This document shows, one piece after another, positions 15,161 through 22,429 of a DNA stretch of 31,475 nucleotides (position 1 is its first letter; every line of letters starts with the position of its first letter). The notes beneath the pieces are model-generated. The model was not told the origin of the DNA. It was given only the letters and a program-made list of their open reading frames with translations, and searched no databases. The stretch covers positions 1-31,475 of the forward strand of contig NZ_JHVC01000030.1 of NCBI RefSeq assembly GCF_000619945.1, read 5' to 3'. A program made the position numbers and the translations under genes. The DNA is from Clostridium lundense DSM 17049 (lineage in GTDB: Bacteria > Bacillota > Clostridia > Clostridiales > Clostridiaceae).

Positions 15161-16048
15161 ATGATAAAAATATATAATAGAAGCACCAGGAAATATGATA
15201 TAGAAAAGGTATCCGGTGAAAAATATTTAAATTGGACTTATTCCTCTCCACTTGGCATGACCTTATTAGATATGATGATAAAGAAAAAATTTTTTTCTTC
15301 CCTTTATGGTAAATACTGCGACAGTAAAGTTAGTTCAAAAAAAATAAAAAATTTTGTGGATGAATTCAATATAAATATGGATGAATATTCCACACCCATA
15401 AATAAGTTTCATTCCTTTAACGACTTTTTTACAAGAACAATTAAATCTTCTGCTAGACCAATAAATCTAGATAAAAATATTTTTATTTCCCCTGGAGATG
15501 GTAGACTTTCTGCCTATGAAAATATAGATCTACATAAGATCATACAAGTAAAAGGCATATATTATAGTTTAGAAGAATTAATCAATTCAAAAGGAACATC
15601 TAATAAATTTAAAAATGGAGTTTGTTTAATTCTAAGATTATGCCCTACAGATTATCATAGATTTCATTTTGTAGATAACGGAACCTGTGGAGAAACAAAT
15701 AAAATAAAGGGAAATTATTATTCAGTAAATCCTATAGCATTAAATAAAATTCCAAAACTATTTTGCCAAAACAAAAGGGAGTGGAGTATCTTCCATTCTG
15801 AAAACTTTGGTGAGATATTATATATGGAAGTTGGCGCAACTTGTGTAGGTTCAATAATACAAACCTATAGTCCTAATAAAGGAATTTCTAAAGGAGCAGA
15901 AAAAGGCTTCTTTAAATTTGGTGGTTCCACTGTTATATTATTTTTACAAGAAAATATGGTACAGATTGATCATGATATACTAGATCAATCTAAATTAGGA
16001 TATGAAACTAAAGTTATGATGGGTGAGAAAATAGGTACTAAATTATAA
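15161..16048 (+). CDS. psd: Phosphatidylserine decarboxylase proenzyme
   Basis: Makes phosphatidylethanolamine from phosphatidylserine at the membrane. The 295-residue proenzyme is expected to cleave itself at G255-S256 in KFGGST, turning Ser256 into the pyruvoyl group and leaving a short alpha chain of 40 residues. Other conserved parts are the N-terminal FNDFFTRTIK, SPGDGR and DYHRFHF, containing the Asp and His of the self-cleavage triad. Length and the GGST variant of the LGST motif fit the clostridial form. AGGAGG lies six bases before ATG. The phosphatidylserine synthase gene is not in the window. It ends at a strong bidirectional terminator shared with the convergent gerC. Confidence 0.94.
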   Translation: MIKIYNRSTRKYDIEKVSGEKYLNWTYSSPLGMTLLDMMIKKKFFSSLYGKYCDSKVSSKKIKNFVDEFNINMDEYSTPINKFHSFNDFFTRTIKSSARPINLDKNIFISPGDGRLSAYENIDLHKIIQVKGIYYSLEELINSKGTSNKFKNGVCLILRLCPTDYHRFHFVDNGTCGETNKIKGNYYSVNPIALNKIPKLFCQNKREWSIFHSENFGEILYMEVGATCVGSIIQTYSPNKGISKGAEKGFFKFGGSTVILFLQENMVQIDHDILDQSKLGYETKVMMGEKIGTKL

Positions 16049-16051
16049 GAC

Positions 16052-16097
16052 TTTAAAAGCTTAGTATATACCTTATTTATATACTGAGCTTTTAAAA
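16052..16097. terminator. Bidirectional terminator between psd and gerC
   Basis: A long stem (TTTAAAAGCTTAGTATATA pairing with TATATACTGAGCTTTTAAA, one wobble) with a 7-base loop. T-rich sequence lies within the 3' arm on both strands. It overlaps the end of gerC. Confidence 0.85.
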
Positions 16098-17207
16098 ATT
16101 GCCCCTGCCTCCTCTATCTATTTTTACTTTTACATCTACATCTATTTGTGAATTACTTATTACTTCATCCCAATTAACCCCTGTCCTTCTTCCGTATTTA
16201 GCTGCTGCCACTCTTCCTAACTGCAATACATCAATTTTATAATTTTTATTCATATCATCTATAAATTTTTTTGCCCTAATCTCTATACTTCTTTCCATTT
16301 CCTTTGCTATAATTTCTTCATTTTCTTTACTATTAAACACAGGATGTTTTAATTCATCATAATTAATATCAGCTTTTAATTTTAATTCTATTAAAAATTT
16401 ATAGTTCTCTCCTTGTTTTAAACATTTCACTTTTCTCTTGTTTATTACTGTAGCACTAACATATTCATTTTTACCATATTTAACACTAATTGATCCTTGA
16501 GTATTATCTTCTCTTAAAAAGTTTAGCATTCTTGTTTGTTCCATATTCAATTTATATACCATTTTATCATCTTTAAAAATAGCCATTCCAACTACTTCTA
16601 TTCCATCATCAGTAATAGCTATATATGGTAAAACTAAATTCATACCTTCTAAAGTTAATTGATAAAATATATCGTTAACTTTATAATCTCTATGAAAAAA
16701 ATTATTATACTTTAAGTTTTTAATAATTCCTTCTATAAATTCTGCAGAACTGCTGTAATCCTTAACAGGATATTTTAATATATCTTCTGCCTTTCCACTA
16801 CATATAGCTACGTAACCTATATCACTTATTAATGGATCATTAAATATACCTTCAGCTATATCTTTTATACCATTTTTAGCAACTTCATCACTTATTACAT
16901 ATACTTTTTCTGAACCTAAAAAAAATTTCTTATCTAGTTTGTTTTGTCTAGCTTCTCTTGACTTAAGAAGTGTATATCCTTCCCCTGTAACAACTTTGCT
17001 TGAATTTTTCCCATCACTTTTAAAAATATAAAAGCTAACCGGCACACTATAATCTACTTCTCCATTTATTTTTAATTTTACATCATATCCTATTCCTATT
17101 GGAATAGATAAGTTTTCTGCAAATTCAACCATATCGTCTACACTACTATAGTATACAAGACTTGCAATAATAATTATTATCATTAAAATTTTATGACCTT
17201 TTTTCAT
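16092..17207 (-). CDS. Spore germinant receptor C subunit (GerC family), lipobox Cys absent
   Basis: Ger(x)C protein of about 371 residues; it partners with GerA and GerB subunits in the spore inner membrane. The C-terminal signature LGRVAAAKYGRRTGVNWDEV and the final VKVKIDRGGRG are diagnostic. The N-terminus is a hydrophobic segment (MIIIIIASLVYYSS) where other GerC proteins have a lipobox ending in Cys (for example SGCW). Here no Cys is present before residue 130, so lipid attachment as usual is not possible; a membrane anchor is likely instead. The start at ATG 17205-17207 is about nine bases after AAGAG, while the ATG at 17214-17216 directly abuts it. It overlaps gerB by 17 bases and is the last gene of the gerA-gerB-gerC operon. 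Confidence 0.87.
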   Translation of the reverse strand: MKKGHKILMIIIIIASLVYYSSVDDMVEFAENLSIPIGIGYDVKLKINGEVDYSVPVSFYIFKSDGKNSSKVVTGEGYTLLKSREARQNKLDKKFFLGSEKVYVISDEVAKNGIKDIAEGIFNDPLISDIGYVAICSGKAEDILKYPVKDYSSSAEFIEGIIKNLKYNNFFHRDYKVNDIFYQLTLEGMNLVLPYIAITDDGIEVVGMAIFKDDKMVYKLNMEQTRMLNFLREDNTQGSISVKYGKNEYVSATVINKRKVKCLKQGENYKFLIELKLKADINYDELKHPVFNSKENEEIIAKEMERSIEIRAKKFIDDMNKNYKIDVLQLGRVAAAKYGRRTGVNWDEVISNSQIDVDVKVKIDRGGRGNF

Positions 17208-18279
17208 TTTTATCATCTCTTTTTACTAATAATGCTATAATCGTAATAAAAACTATATTAAAAATAGTTACTAAAGGTATAAAATGTTGAGATATATCTT
17301 GAAACCTTGCTTCATTTCCAAAGCTCATTGATATAATAATTACTATTGGTGCTATTATAAGACATATATATTTTCTATCAATTTTTTTCATCCACTCATG
17401 TATTGTAAATGTTATGCTAAAATAAAAATTTGAGAGGGTTTTTATAATTATTGTGCTCCATAGATACATAAATATATATCTAAAATTATTTACTATAGGT
17501 ATAACTAAAGTTTCCGTTGTTGTTATAAATGGCCACTTTAACTTATTTATTAATTCATCTCCTAAATAAAATATTGTTAGAAAATTTGACCATATATAAA
17601 ATAACATAACTATTAATATAGATATTAATGTATACTTTTTTATTTTCTTTTTATCATTTACATATGGGTATACTAAAAAAAATATTTCTATGCCTGCATA
17701 AGCAAAAGAAGATTGTATAGATGCCTTTATTATGTTAATTATGCTGTTAGAAAATATAGGTTGAATATTTAATATATTTCCTTCTTTTAATACACTTGAT
17801 GGAATAGTTAAAAGAATTATAGTTATATAAAAAAGTACTAAATTTAGTCTCGCTATAACTTTTAAATCTTTAGTGCACGTGTAAAATACTACGATAACTA
17901 TGGCTAAAATAGTTTTAAATTTACTTAGAAAATAAATTAAATACACTCTTATTACACTAACCATAAACACTAATGTTGAACAAAAATTAAATATAAGTCC
18001 AACTAAAAATAAAAGATTTAATATATTTCCAATAAACTTACCACATAACTTTTTACTTAAAAATAGTATATTATTATTTGGACGCCTTTTACTTACATAT
18101 ATGCCTAATACAGCTATATATAATGGATATATAGCGCCTATTATTATAGCTATCCATCCATCTTCATGAGCATATTTTCCTACATCTCTAGGTAATGTTA
18201 ATATTCCAACACCAATCATATTGCCCACAATTAGACTTAATAATTCTATAGGAGCTAATGACTCATTTTTTCTTTCCAA
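17191..18279 (-). CDS. Spore germinant receptor B subunit (GerAB/ArcD/ProY family)
   Basis: Integral membrane protein of 362 residues with about ten transmembrane helices, of the amino acid-polyamine-organocation transporter fold. The opening LIVGNMIGVGILTLPRDVGK is the family signature (unwound first helix). The subunit is thought to bind the small-molecule germinant. The start is TTG at 18277-18279, seven bases after GGAGG. It overlaps the 3' end of gerA by 17 bases and gerC by 17 bases, so the three proteins are translationally coupled. The germinant cannot be predicted from the sequence. Confidence 0.92.
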   Translation of the reverse strand: MERKNESLAPIELLSLIVGNMIGVGILTLPRDVGKYAHEDGWIAIIIGAIYPLYIAVLGIYVSKRRPNNNILFLSKKLCGKFIGNILNLLFLVGLIFNFCSTLVFMVSVIRVYLIYFLSKFKTILAIVIVVFYTCTKDLKVIARLNLVLFYITIILLTIPSSVLKEGNILNIQPIFSNSIINIIKASIQSSFAYAGIEIFFLVYPYVNDKKKIKKYTLISILIVMLFYIWSNFLTIFYLGDELINKLKWPFITTTETLVIPIVNNFRYIFMYLWSTIIIKTLSNFYFSITFTIHEWMKKIDRKYICLIIAPIVIIISMSFGNEARFQDISQHFIPLVTIFNIVFITIIALLVKRDDKNEKRS

Positions 18280-19759
18280 GCTTAGTCCTCCTAAACTTTG
18301 CTCTAAAATCTGTTTGTCTTATAGGATTTTTATTACTTATATCTGATGGCCTTTTATTGATCCTCCATAAAGGTGCTCTTATCATTTCATCCTTTAAATC
18401 AGACTTACTTACAGATATATAAGGCACTCCAAAGCTATCCAAATCTAATAAATGTACAATTATTACAAACCAAAACAATATTATTCCCAAGATACCCATG
18501 AAATTGGTAATAACCAATAATGGAAACTTTAAAATTCTTATAGTTAACGCCATTTCATAGTTTGGTATTAAAAATGTAGAAATGACTGATATACCTACAA
18601 CTAATAACGTGTCTGGACTAACTACTTTAGCCTCTACAGCCATCTGTCCTAAAATTATACCTCCAACTACACTTAAAGTCTGAGCTATTTTACTTGGAAG
18701 CCTTAGTCCACCTTCTCTTAGCACTTCAATTGCAATATCCATTAAAAATATCTCGAAAAAAGGACTTAAAGATATTCCTATTCTAGAATTTATAATTGGA
18801 ACTATAAATTTTAAAGGTATAAGCTCTACATTAAATTTTATAAAAGCTAAATATAATGATGGTAATGTTATAATAGTAAATACAGATGCTATTCTAAGAA
18901 GTCTTGTAAAAGAAGATACTATAAACCTTTCATAATAATCTCCTACTGTTTGAAAAAATTCTATAAATAAAGTAGGCAAAGTTATAACTTGTGGAGTGCC
19001 ATCTATTATTATGGCTATCTTTCCCTCCATCAAGTTAGCTTCAATTACATCTGGTCTCTCTGTAGAATAGATTTGTGGAAAAATACTATATGTATGCTCC
19101 TCTATATATTGAATTAACATTTCTGATGACGATATAAAATCTACATCTACCATTTGTATTCTTTCTTTTGTATAATTTACTAGACTTTTATCAGCAACAT
19201 CATCAATATATATAATAGATATATCTGTTTGGGACCTTTTTCCTACTACAAGTCTTTCTAGTTTCAAATTTTTATCTTTTATTCTTCTCCTTACTATGCT
19301 TATATTTATTTCTAAATTTTCTACAAAGCTTTCTCTTGGTCCCTTTATTGCTGCTTCATTTATTGAATCTTCTACATGCCTATGAGCTCCTCCTGTTGTA
19401 TCTACTATAATATAGTTTGAAGTATCACTTATTATTATTACTGTTTTTCCTCTTTTTACATATTCAACTACCTCATCTAAATCCGTGGTGATAAAAGTAT
19501 TGCTGGTATATATATATTTTTTACATATATATTCTTCCAAATTGTCCTTACCACTTATATCTTCTTGGATGTAAATCATTAGAGGCTTAAGTATATCTCT
19601 ATCTATTTTATCCTTATTTACTAAGCCATTAATATATATAATTGTTCCTTGTGTACTTTCATCTGTTCCAATGTAAAATGATTTTGATATTATTTCATTA
19701 TTATTTCCTAGTAAATCATATATTTTATTTACCTTATTTTTTAAAATATTATTTTCCAT
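18263..19759 (-). CDS. Spore germinant receptor A subunit (GerA family)
   Basis: A 498-residue protein. A soluble N-terminal domain of about 240 residues ends in the conserved IYSTERPDVIEANLMEGKI region, and a C-terminal membrane domain has about five helices (for example FTIITLPSLYLAFIKFN, ILGIILFWFVIIVHLLDL). The stretch DTTGGAHRHVEDSINEAAIKGPRE, quoted here as DTTGGAHRHVEDS then GPRESFVENL, is typical of GerAA/SpoVAF proteins. GerA proteins form the oligomeric ion channel of the receptor. The start is ATG 19757-19759, six bases after AAGGTG; the longer GTG start lies inside that ribosome site. It is the first gene of the operon. A sigma-G promoter is expected but not clearly seen. Confidence 0.92.
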   Translation of the reverse strand: MENNILKNKVNKIYDLLGNNNEIISKSFYIGTDESTQGTIIYINGLVNKDKIDRDILKPLMIYIQEDISGKDNLEEYICKKYIYTSNTFITTDLDEVVEYVKRGKTVIIISDTSNYIIVDTTGGAHRHVEDSINEAAIKGPRESFVENLEINISIVRRRIKDKNLKLERLVVGKRSQTDISIIYIDDVADKSLVNYTKERIQMVDVDFISSSEMLIQYIEEHTYSIFPQIYSTERPDVIEANLMEGKIAIIIDGTPQVITLPTLFIEFFQTVGDYYERFIVSSFTRLLRIASVFTIITLPSLYLAFIKFNVELIPLKFIVPIINSRIGISLSPFFEIFLMDIAIEVLREGGLRLPSKIAQTLSVVGGIILGQMAVEAKVVSPDTLLVVGISVISTFLIPNYEMALTIRILKFPLLVITNFMGILGIILFWFVIIVHLLDLDSFGVPYISVSKSDLKDEMIRAPLWRINKRPSDISNKNPIRQTDFRAKFRRTKLGKKK

Positions 19760-19821
19760 ATAAATCACCTTATAAGCAATATTAATATTTTAAGTAATAT
19801 TAGATTTTTTATACAAAAAAT

Positions 19822-19851
19822 AAAAAAAGCTCTTGAAAATCAAGAGCTTTT
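19822..19851 (-). terminator. Terminator after tRNA-Arg(ACG)
   Basis: A perfect 12-base-pair stem AAAAGCTCTTGA / TCAAGAGCTTTT with a 3-base loop (19825-19851). The minus-strand end continues TTTTTTTATTTTT. Confidence 0.92.
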
Positions 19852-19852
19852 A

Positions 19853-19929
19853 TGGTGCGTCGGAGAGGATTCGAACCCCCGGCCAACTGGTTCGTAGCCA
19901 GCTACTCTATCCAACTGAGCTACCGACGC
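19853..19929 (-). tRNA. tRNA-Arg (anticodon ACG)
   Basis: A 77-base cloverleaf including encoded CCA. Acceptor GCGTCGG / CCGACGC, discriminator A, loop CTACGAA giving ACG. A34 is expected to be edited to inosine by TadA (gene at 9031-9471), allowing CGU, CGC and CGA to be read. Confidence 0.96.
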
Positions 19930-19944
19930 ATATTTAACACTAAT

Positions 19945-19973
19945 ATATTAACATACTTCCTTTAAAAAATCAA
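19945..19973 (-). promoter_or_regulatory. Promoter for tRNA-Arg(ACG)
   Basis: The minus strand reads TTGATT (19968-19973), a 17-base spacer and TAATAT (19945-19950), shortly before the tRNA. Confidence 0.6.
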
Positions 19974-20033
19974 TATTATTCATAATAACCTGATTTTTAA
20001 TTCCCGGGAAATAGTATTATTACATTATTTAAT

Positions 20034-20066
20034 AAAATAAAAAACATCTAGTTTTCACTAGATGTT
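20034..20066 (-). terminator. Terminator after tRNA-Ser(GCT)
   Basis: ACATCTAG / CTAGATGT stem with a 6-base loop (20044-20065), followed on the minus strand by TTTTTTATTTTATT. Closes the two-tRNA transcript. Confidence 0.9.
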
Positions 20067-20067
20067 C

Positions 20068-20158
20068 TGGCGGAGAAAGAGGGATTTGAACCCTCGCGCC
20101 GGTTACCCGACCTACGCCCTTAGCAGGGGCGCCTCTTCGGCCACTTGAGTATTTCTCC
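20068..20158 (-). tRNA. tRNA-Ser (anticodon GCT)
   Basis: Class II tRNA of 91 bases including encoded CCA. Acceptor GGAGAAA / TTTCTCC, discriminator G, anticodon loop CTGCTAA giving GCT (AGC/AGU codons), long variable arm. It lies 33 bases after tRNA-Ser(TGA) and shares its promoter. Confidence 0.96.
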
Positions 20159-20191
20159 ATGTCCTACAAATTAACTTACTATATAAAAAAT

Positions 20192-20282
20192 TGGCGGAAA
20201 GAATGGGATTCGAACCCATGGTACGGTCACCCGTACGCCGGTTTTCAAGACCGGTGCCTTAAACCAACTCGACCATCTTTCC
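20192..20282 (-). tRNA. tRNA-Ser (anticodon TGA)
   Basis: Class II tRNA of 91 bases including encoded CCA. Acceptor GGAAAGA / TCTTTCC, discriminator G, anticodon loop CTTGAAA giving TGA (UCA and other UCN codons), long variable arm. Confidence 0.96.
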
Positions 20283-20301
20283 GTGCCTCATGACAAGAAT
20301 A

Positions 20302-20330
20302 ATTATATCAACCATTTAACTATATGTCAA
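20302..20330 (-). promoter_or_regulatory. Consensus promoter for tRNA-Ser(TGA)-tRNA-Ser(GCT)
   Basis: The minus strand has perfect TTGACA (20325-20330), a 17-base spacer and perfect TATAAT (20302-20307). Transcription would start near 20295, about 13 bases before the first tRNA. Confidence 0.88.
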
Positions 20331-20396
20331 CACTATTTTTAAATTTTTTTATAAAAAACTTAAAAAATTTAAAATATCCCTTTATTAATTATATAT

Positions 20397-20427
20397 ATGA
20401 GCAAATTGGACTCCAATTTGCTCATAT
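20397..20427 (-). terminator. Stem-loop after serS
   Basis: TATGAGCAAATTGGA and TCCAATTTGCTCATA pair almost perfectly over the whole 31 bases. It lies seven bases after the serS stop. Only an AT-rich tail, not a U-run, follows, so it may stabilise the mRNA end rather than terminate strongly. Confidence 0.65.
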
Positions 20428-20434
20428 GTTTACA

Positions 20435-21715
20435 TTATTTTATGACTTCTTTCCCACCTAAGTATGGTCTCAATACTTTTGGAACAACAATACTTCCATC
20501 TTCTTGTTGGAAATTTTCAAGTATAGCTGCTACAGTTCTTCCTACAGCTACTCCTGATCCATTTAATGTATGAATAAATTGAGGTTTATCTTTAGGATTA
20601 TTTTTAAACTTAATATTTGCACGTCTTGCCTGAAAATCTTCAAAATTACTACAGCTTGATATTTCAACATATCTATTGTAACTTGGCATCCAAACTTCTA
20701 TGTCATACTTTAATGCAGCTGTAAATCCTAAATCACCTTTGCATATTCTAACTACTCTATAAGGTAATCCTAATCCTTGTAAAACTTCCTCTGCATCATT
20801 TGTTAACTTCTCTAATTCTGCATAGGATTCTTCTGGCTTTGCAAATTTAACAAGTTCTACTTTATTAAATTGATGCTGTCTTACAAGTCCTCTTGTATCT
20901 CTTCCAGCTGATCCCGCTTCTGATCTAAAACATGCTGTGTATGCTACATGCTTTATTGGAAGATCTTCTCCATTTAATATTTCATCTCTATATAAATTTG
21001 TAACTGGAACTTCTGCTGTTGGTATTAAAAAGTAATCGCAGTTTGCTACTTTAAAAGCATCCTCTTCAAACTTTGGAAGCTGACCTGTTCCTATCATACT
21101 TCTTCTATTTACCATGTATGGAGAGAATATTTCAGTATATCCATGCTCATCTACATGAGTATCTAAGAAGTAGTTTACAATAGCTCTTTCAAGTCTTGCT
21201 CCTAGACCTTTATAGAAAGTAAATCTTGAACCTGTAACCTTTCCAGCTCTTTCAAAATCTAATATATTTAAGTCTACTCCTAAATCCCAATGAGCTTTAG
21301 GCTCATAATTAAATTTTGTAGGCTCTCCCCACTTTCTTATTTCTACGTTATCTTCATCTGACTTTCCATCAGGAACAGCTGGATTTGGTATATTAGGAAT
21401 TCTTAGCATTATGTATTCAATCTCTTCATCTATCTTGGATAATCTATTATCCTGTTCCTTAATTTGATCAGATAGCTCTTTCATTTCTGCCATAATACCA
21501 TCTACATTTTCTCCAGCCTTCTTTAACTTTGGTATTTTAGCTGAATCTTGATTTCTCTTACTTTTTAAATTTTCAACTTCTACAAGTATTTTTCTTCTTT
21601 CTTCATCTAAAGCTAAAACCTTATCAATAGTGCTTATATCAAAATCTTCTCCTCTATTTGATAAAGCTAACTTTATTTCTTCAGGATTATTTCTTATTCT
21701 TTTTAAATCTAACAT
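20435..21715 (-). CDS. serS: Seryl-tRNA synthetase
   Basis: Class II aminoacyl-tRNA synthetase of 426 residues, the usual bacterial length. The N-terminal 1-105 is the long antiparallel coiled coil that grips the variable arm of tRNA-Ser. The catalytic core has the TAEVPVTNLY serine pocket, motif 2 around CFRSEAGSAGRDTRGLVRQHQF (here split as FRSEAGSAGRDTRG and RQHQF), and motif 3 NGSGVAVGRTVAAILEN. AGGAGG precedes the ATG. It is controlled by a T-box leader that should sense uncharged tRNA-Ser, and all four tRNA-Ser genes seen in this window lie nearby. It is a single-gene unit on this strand. Confidence 0.97.
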   Translation of the reverse strand: MLDLKRIRNNPEEIKLALSNRGEDFDISTIDKVLALDEERRKILVEVENLKSKRNQDSAKIPKLKKAGENVDGIMAEMKELSDQIKEQDNRLSKIDEEIEYIMLRIPNIPNPAVPDGKSDEDNVEIRKWGEPTKFNYEPKAHWDLGVDLNILDFERAGKVTGSRFTFYKGLGARLERAIVNYFLDTHVDEHGYTEIFSPYMVNRRSMIGTGQLPKFEEDAFKVANCDYFLIPTAEVPVTNLYRDEILNGEDLPIKHVAYTACFRSEAGSAGRDTRGLVRQHQFNKVELVKFAKPEESYAELEKLTNDAEEVLQGLGLPYRVVRICKGDLGFTAALKYDIEVWMPSYNRYVEISSCSNFEDFQARRANIKFKNNPKDKPQFIHTLNGSGVAVGRTVAAILENFQQEDGSIVVPKVLRPYLGGKEVIK

Positions 21716-21746
21716 TTTTTACCTCCTCAATATTGTTATATATAAC

Positions 21747-21982
21747 AAAAAAAGTCCTTCTCCCATAAAAGGGACGAAGAACTCCGCGTTGCCACCCTAA
21801 TTGATTAGAAAATTCTAATCCTCTCCATGATATTAACGGTATTACCCGTACTGCTCATCACAGTCCCTCCGAGGCGGATTCACAAAACAACTAGTACCAG
21901 TTTCCACCAACCACTGATTCTCTAAAACTACTATCTTGTTACTATTCTCTTCAACGGTTTATTAATATATTTTCGATAATTA
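21747..21982 (-). promoter_or_regulatory. T-box leader of serS (tRNA-Ser sensing)
   Basis: The T-box core AGGGTGGCAACGCGG lies at 21784-21798 (minus strand). It is followed by a terminator stem (GTTCTTCGTCCC / GGGAGAAGGAC) and seven T at 21747-21753. Upstream, stem I includes GGTTGGTGGAAACTGG. The likely specifier is UCC in GTGAATCCGCC, which pairs with anticodon GGA of tRNA-Ser(GGA). Uncharged tRNA-Ser should favour the antiterminator and allow serS expression. The T-box call is firm; the exact specifier is inferred. The 5' boundary is set by the promoter. Confidence 0.93.
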
Positions 21983-21988
21983 ATTTTT

Positions 21989-22017
21989 ATTATATATATA
22001 TTAACTATTAATGTCAA
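21989..22017 (-). promoter_or_regulatory. Consensus promoter for the serS T-box RNA
   Basis: The minus strand has TTGACA (22012-22017), exactly 17 bases, then TATAAT (21989-21994). Transcription should start near 21982. Confidence 0.88.
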
Positions 22018-22050
22018 CTTTTTTATGTATTGTGCATAAATTTCCTAAAA

Positions 22051-22410
22051 CTACATCTTATCTACATTTTTACTACATATAATATTTACTCCTGTGTTTA
22101 AAAGATTATAACAAACTACATCCCCTATTCTTATGGGTGCACCTACATGAAGCATGCTTAATGCCTTTGAACATTCTATCCATAAACTTTTATTAATAGG
22201 CTTATCACTTTTCACTGGCACTACATTGCATTTAGCCCCTTTTATTCTAATAAGTGTAGTAAATATGCCTGTATTATTAACTCTTTCTTCCTTAGCATAC
22301 TCAATTGCTCTTCCACATTTGTTTCCTCTAACCTCTATACCATTTTCATCCCAATCAAGAGAAACAATGCATTTATCTTCGCAACCTTTGCAAATGAACT
22401 CTTTTATCAT
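22051..22410 (-). CDS. DUF1667 domain protein (Cys-rich oxidoreductase partner)
   Basis: A 119-residue cytosolic protein. The N-terminus has C7-x2-C10-x3-C14 and a further Cys at 32 in GNKCGRAIEYA, a pattern that suggests a metal or iron-sulfur site. The C-terminal half (IRIKGAKCNVVPVKSDKPI, HVGAPIRIGDVV) is the rest of the DUF1667 family. These proteins accompany GlpA-like and GlpB-like flavoproteins in anaerobic glycerol-3-phosphate oxidation clusters. Here it follows a GlpA-like gene by 19 bases, so the two are one unit. The role as electron-transfer partner is inferred. Confidence 0.87.
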   Translation of the reverse strand: MIKEFICKGCEDKCIVSLDWDENGIEVRGNKCGRAIEYAKEERVNNTGIFTTLIRIKGAKCNVVPVKSDKPINKSLWIECSKALSMLHVGAPIRIGDVVCYNLLNTGVNIICSKNVDKM

Positions 22411-22429
22411 TAAAATACATCCTTTCTAG

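Noticed and set aside
20068..20282. Integration site (tRNA-associated att) for a mobile element
   Set aside because: The tRNA genes are intact, no direct repeat of a tRNA 3' end and no integrase gene were seen in the window.
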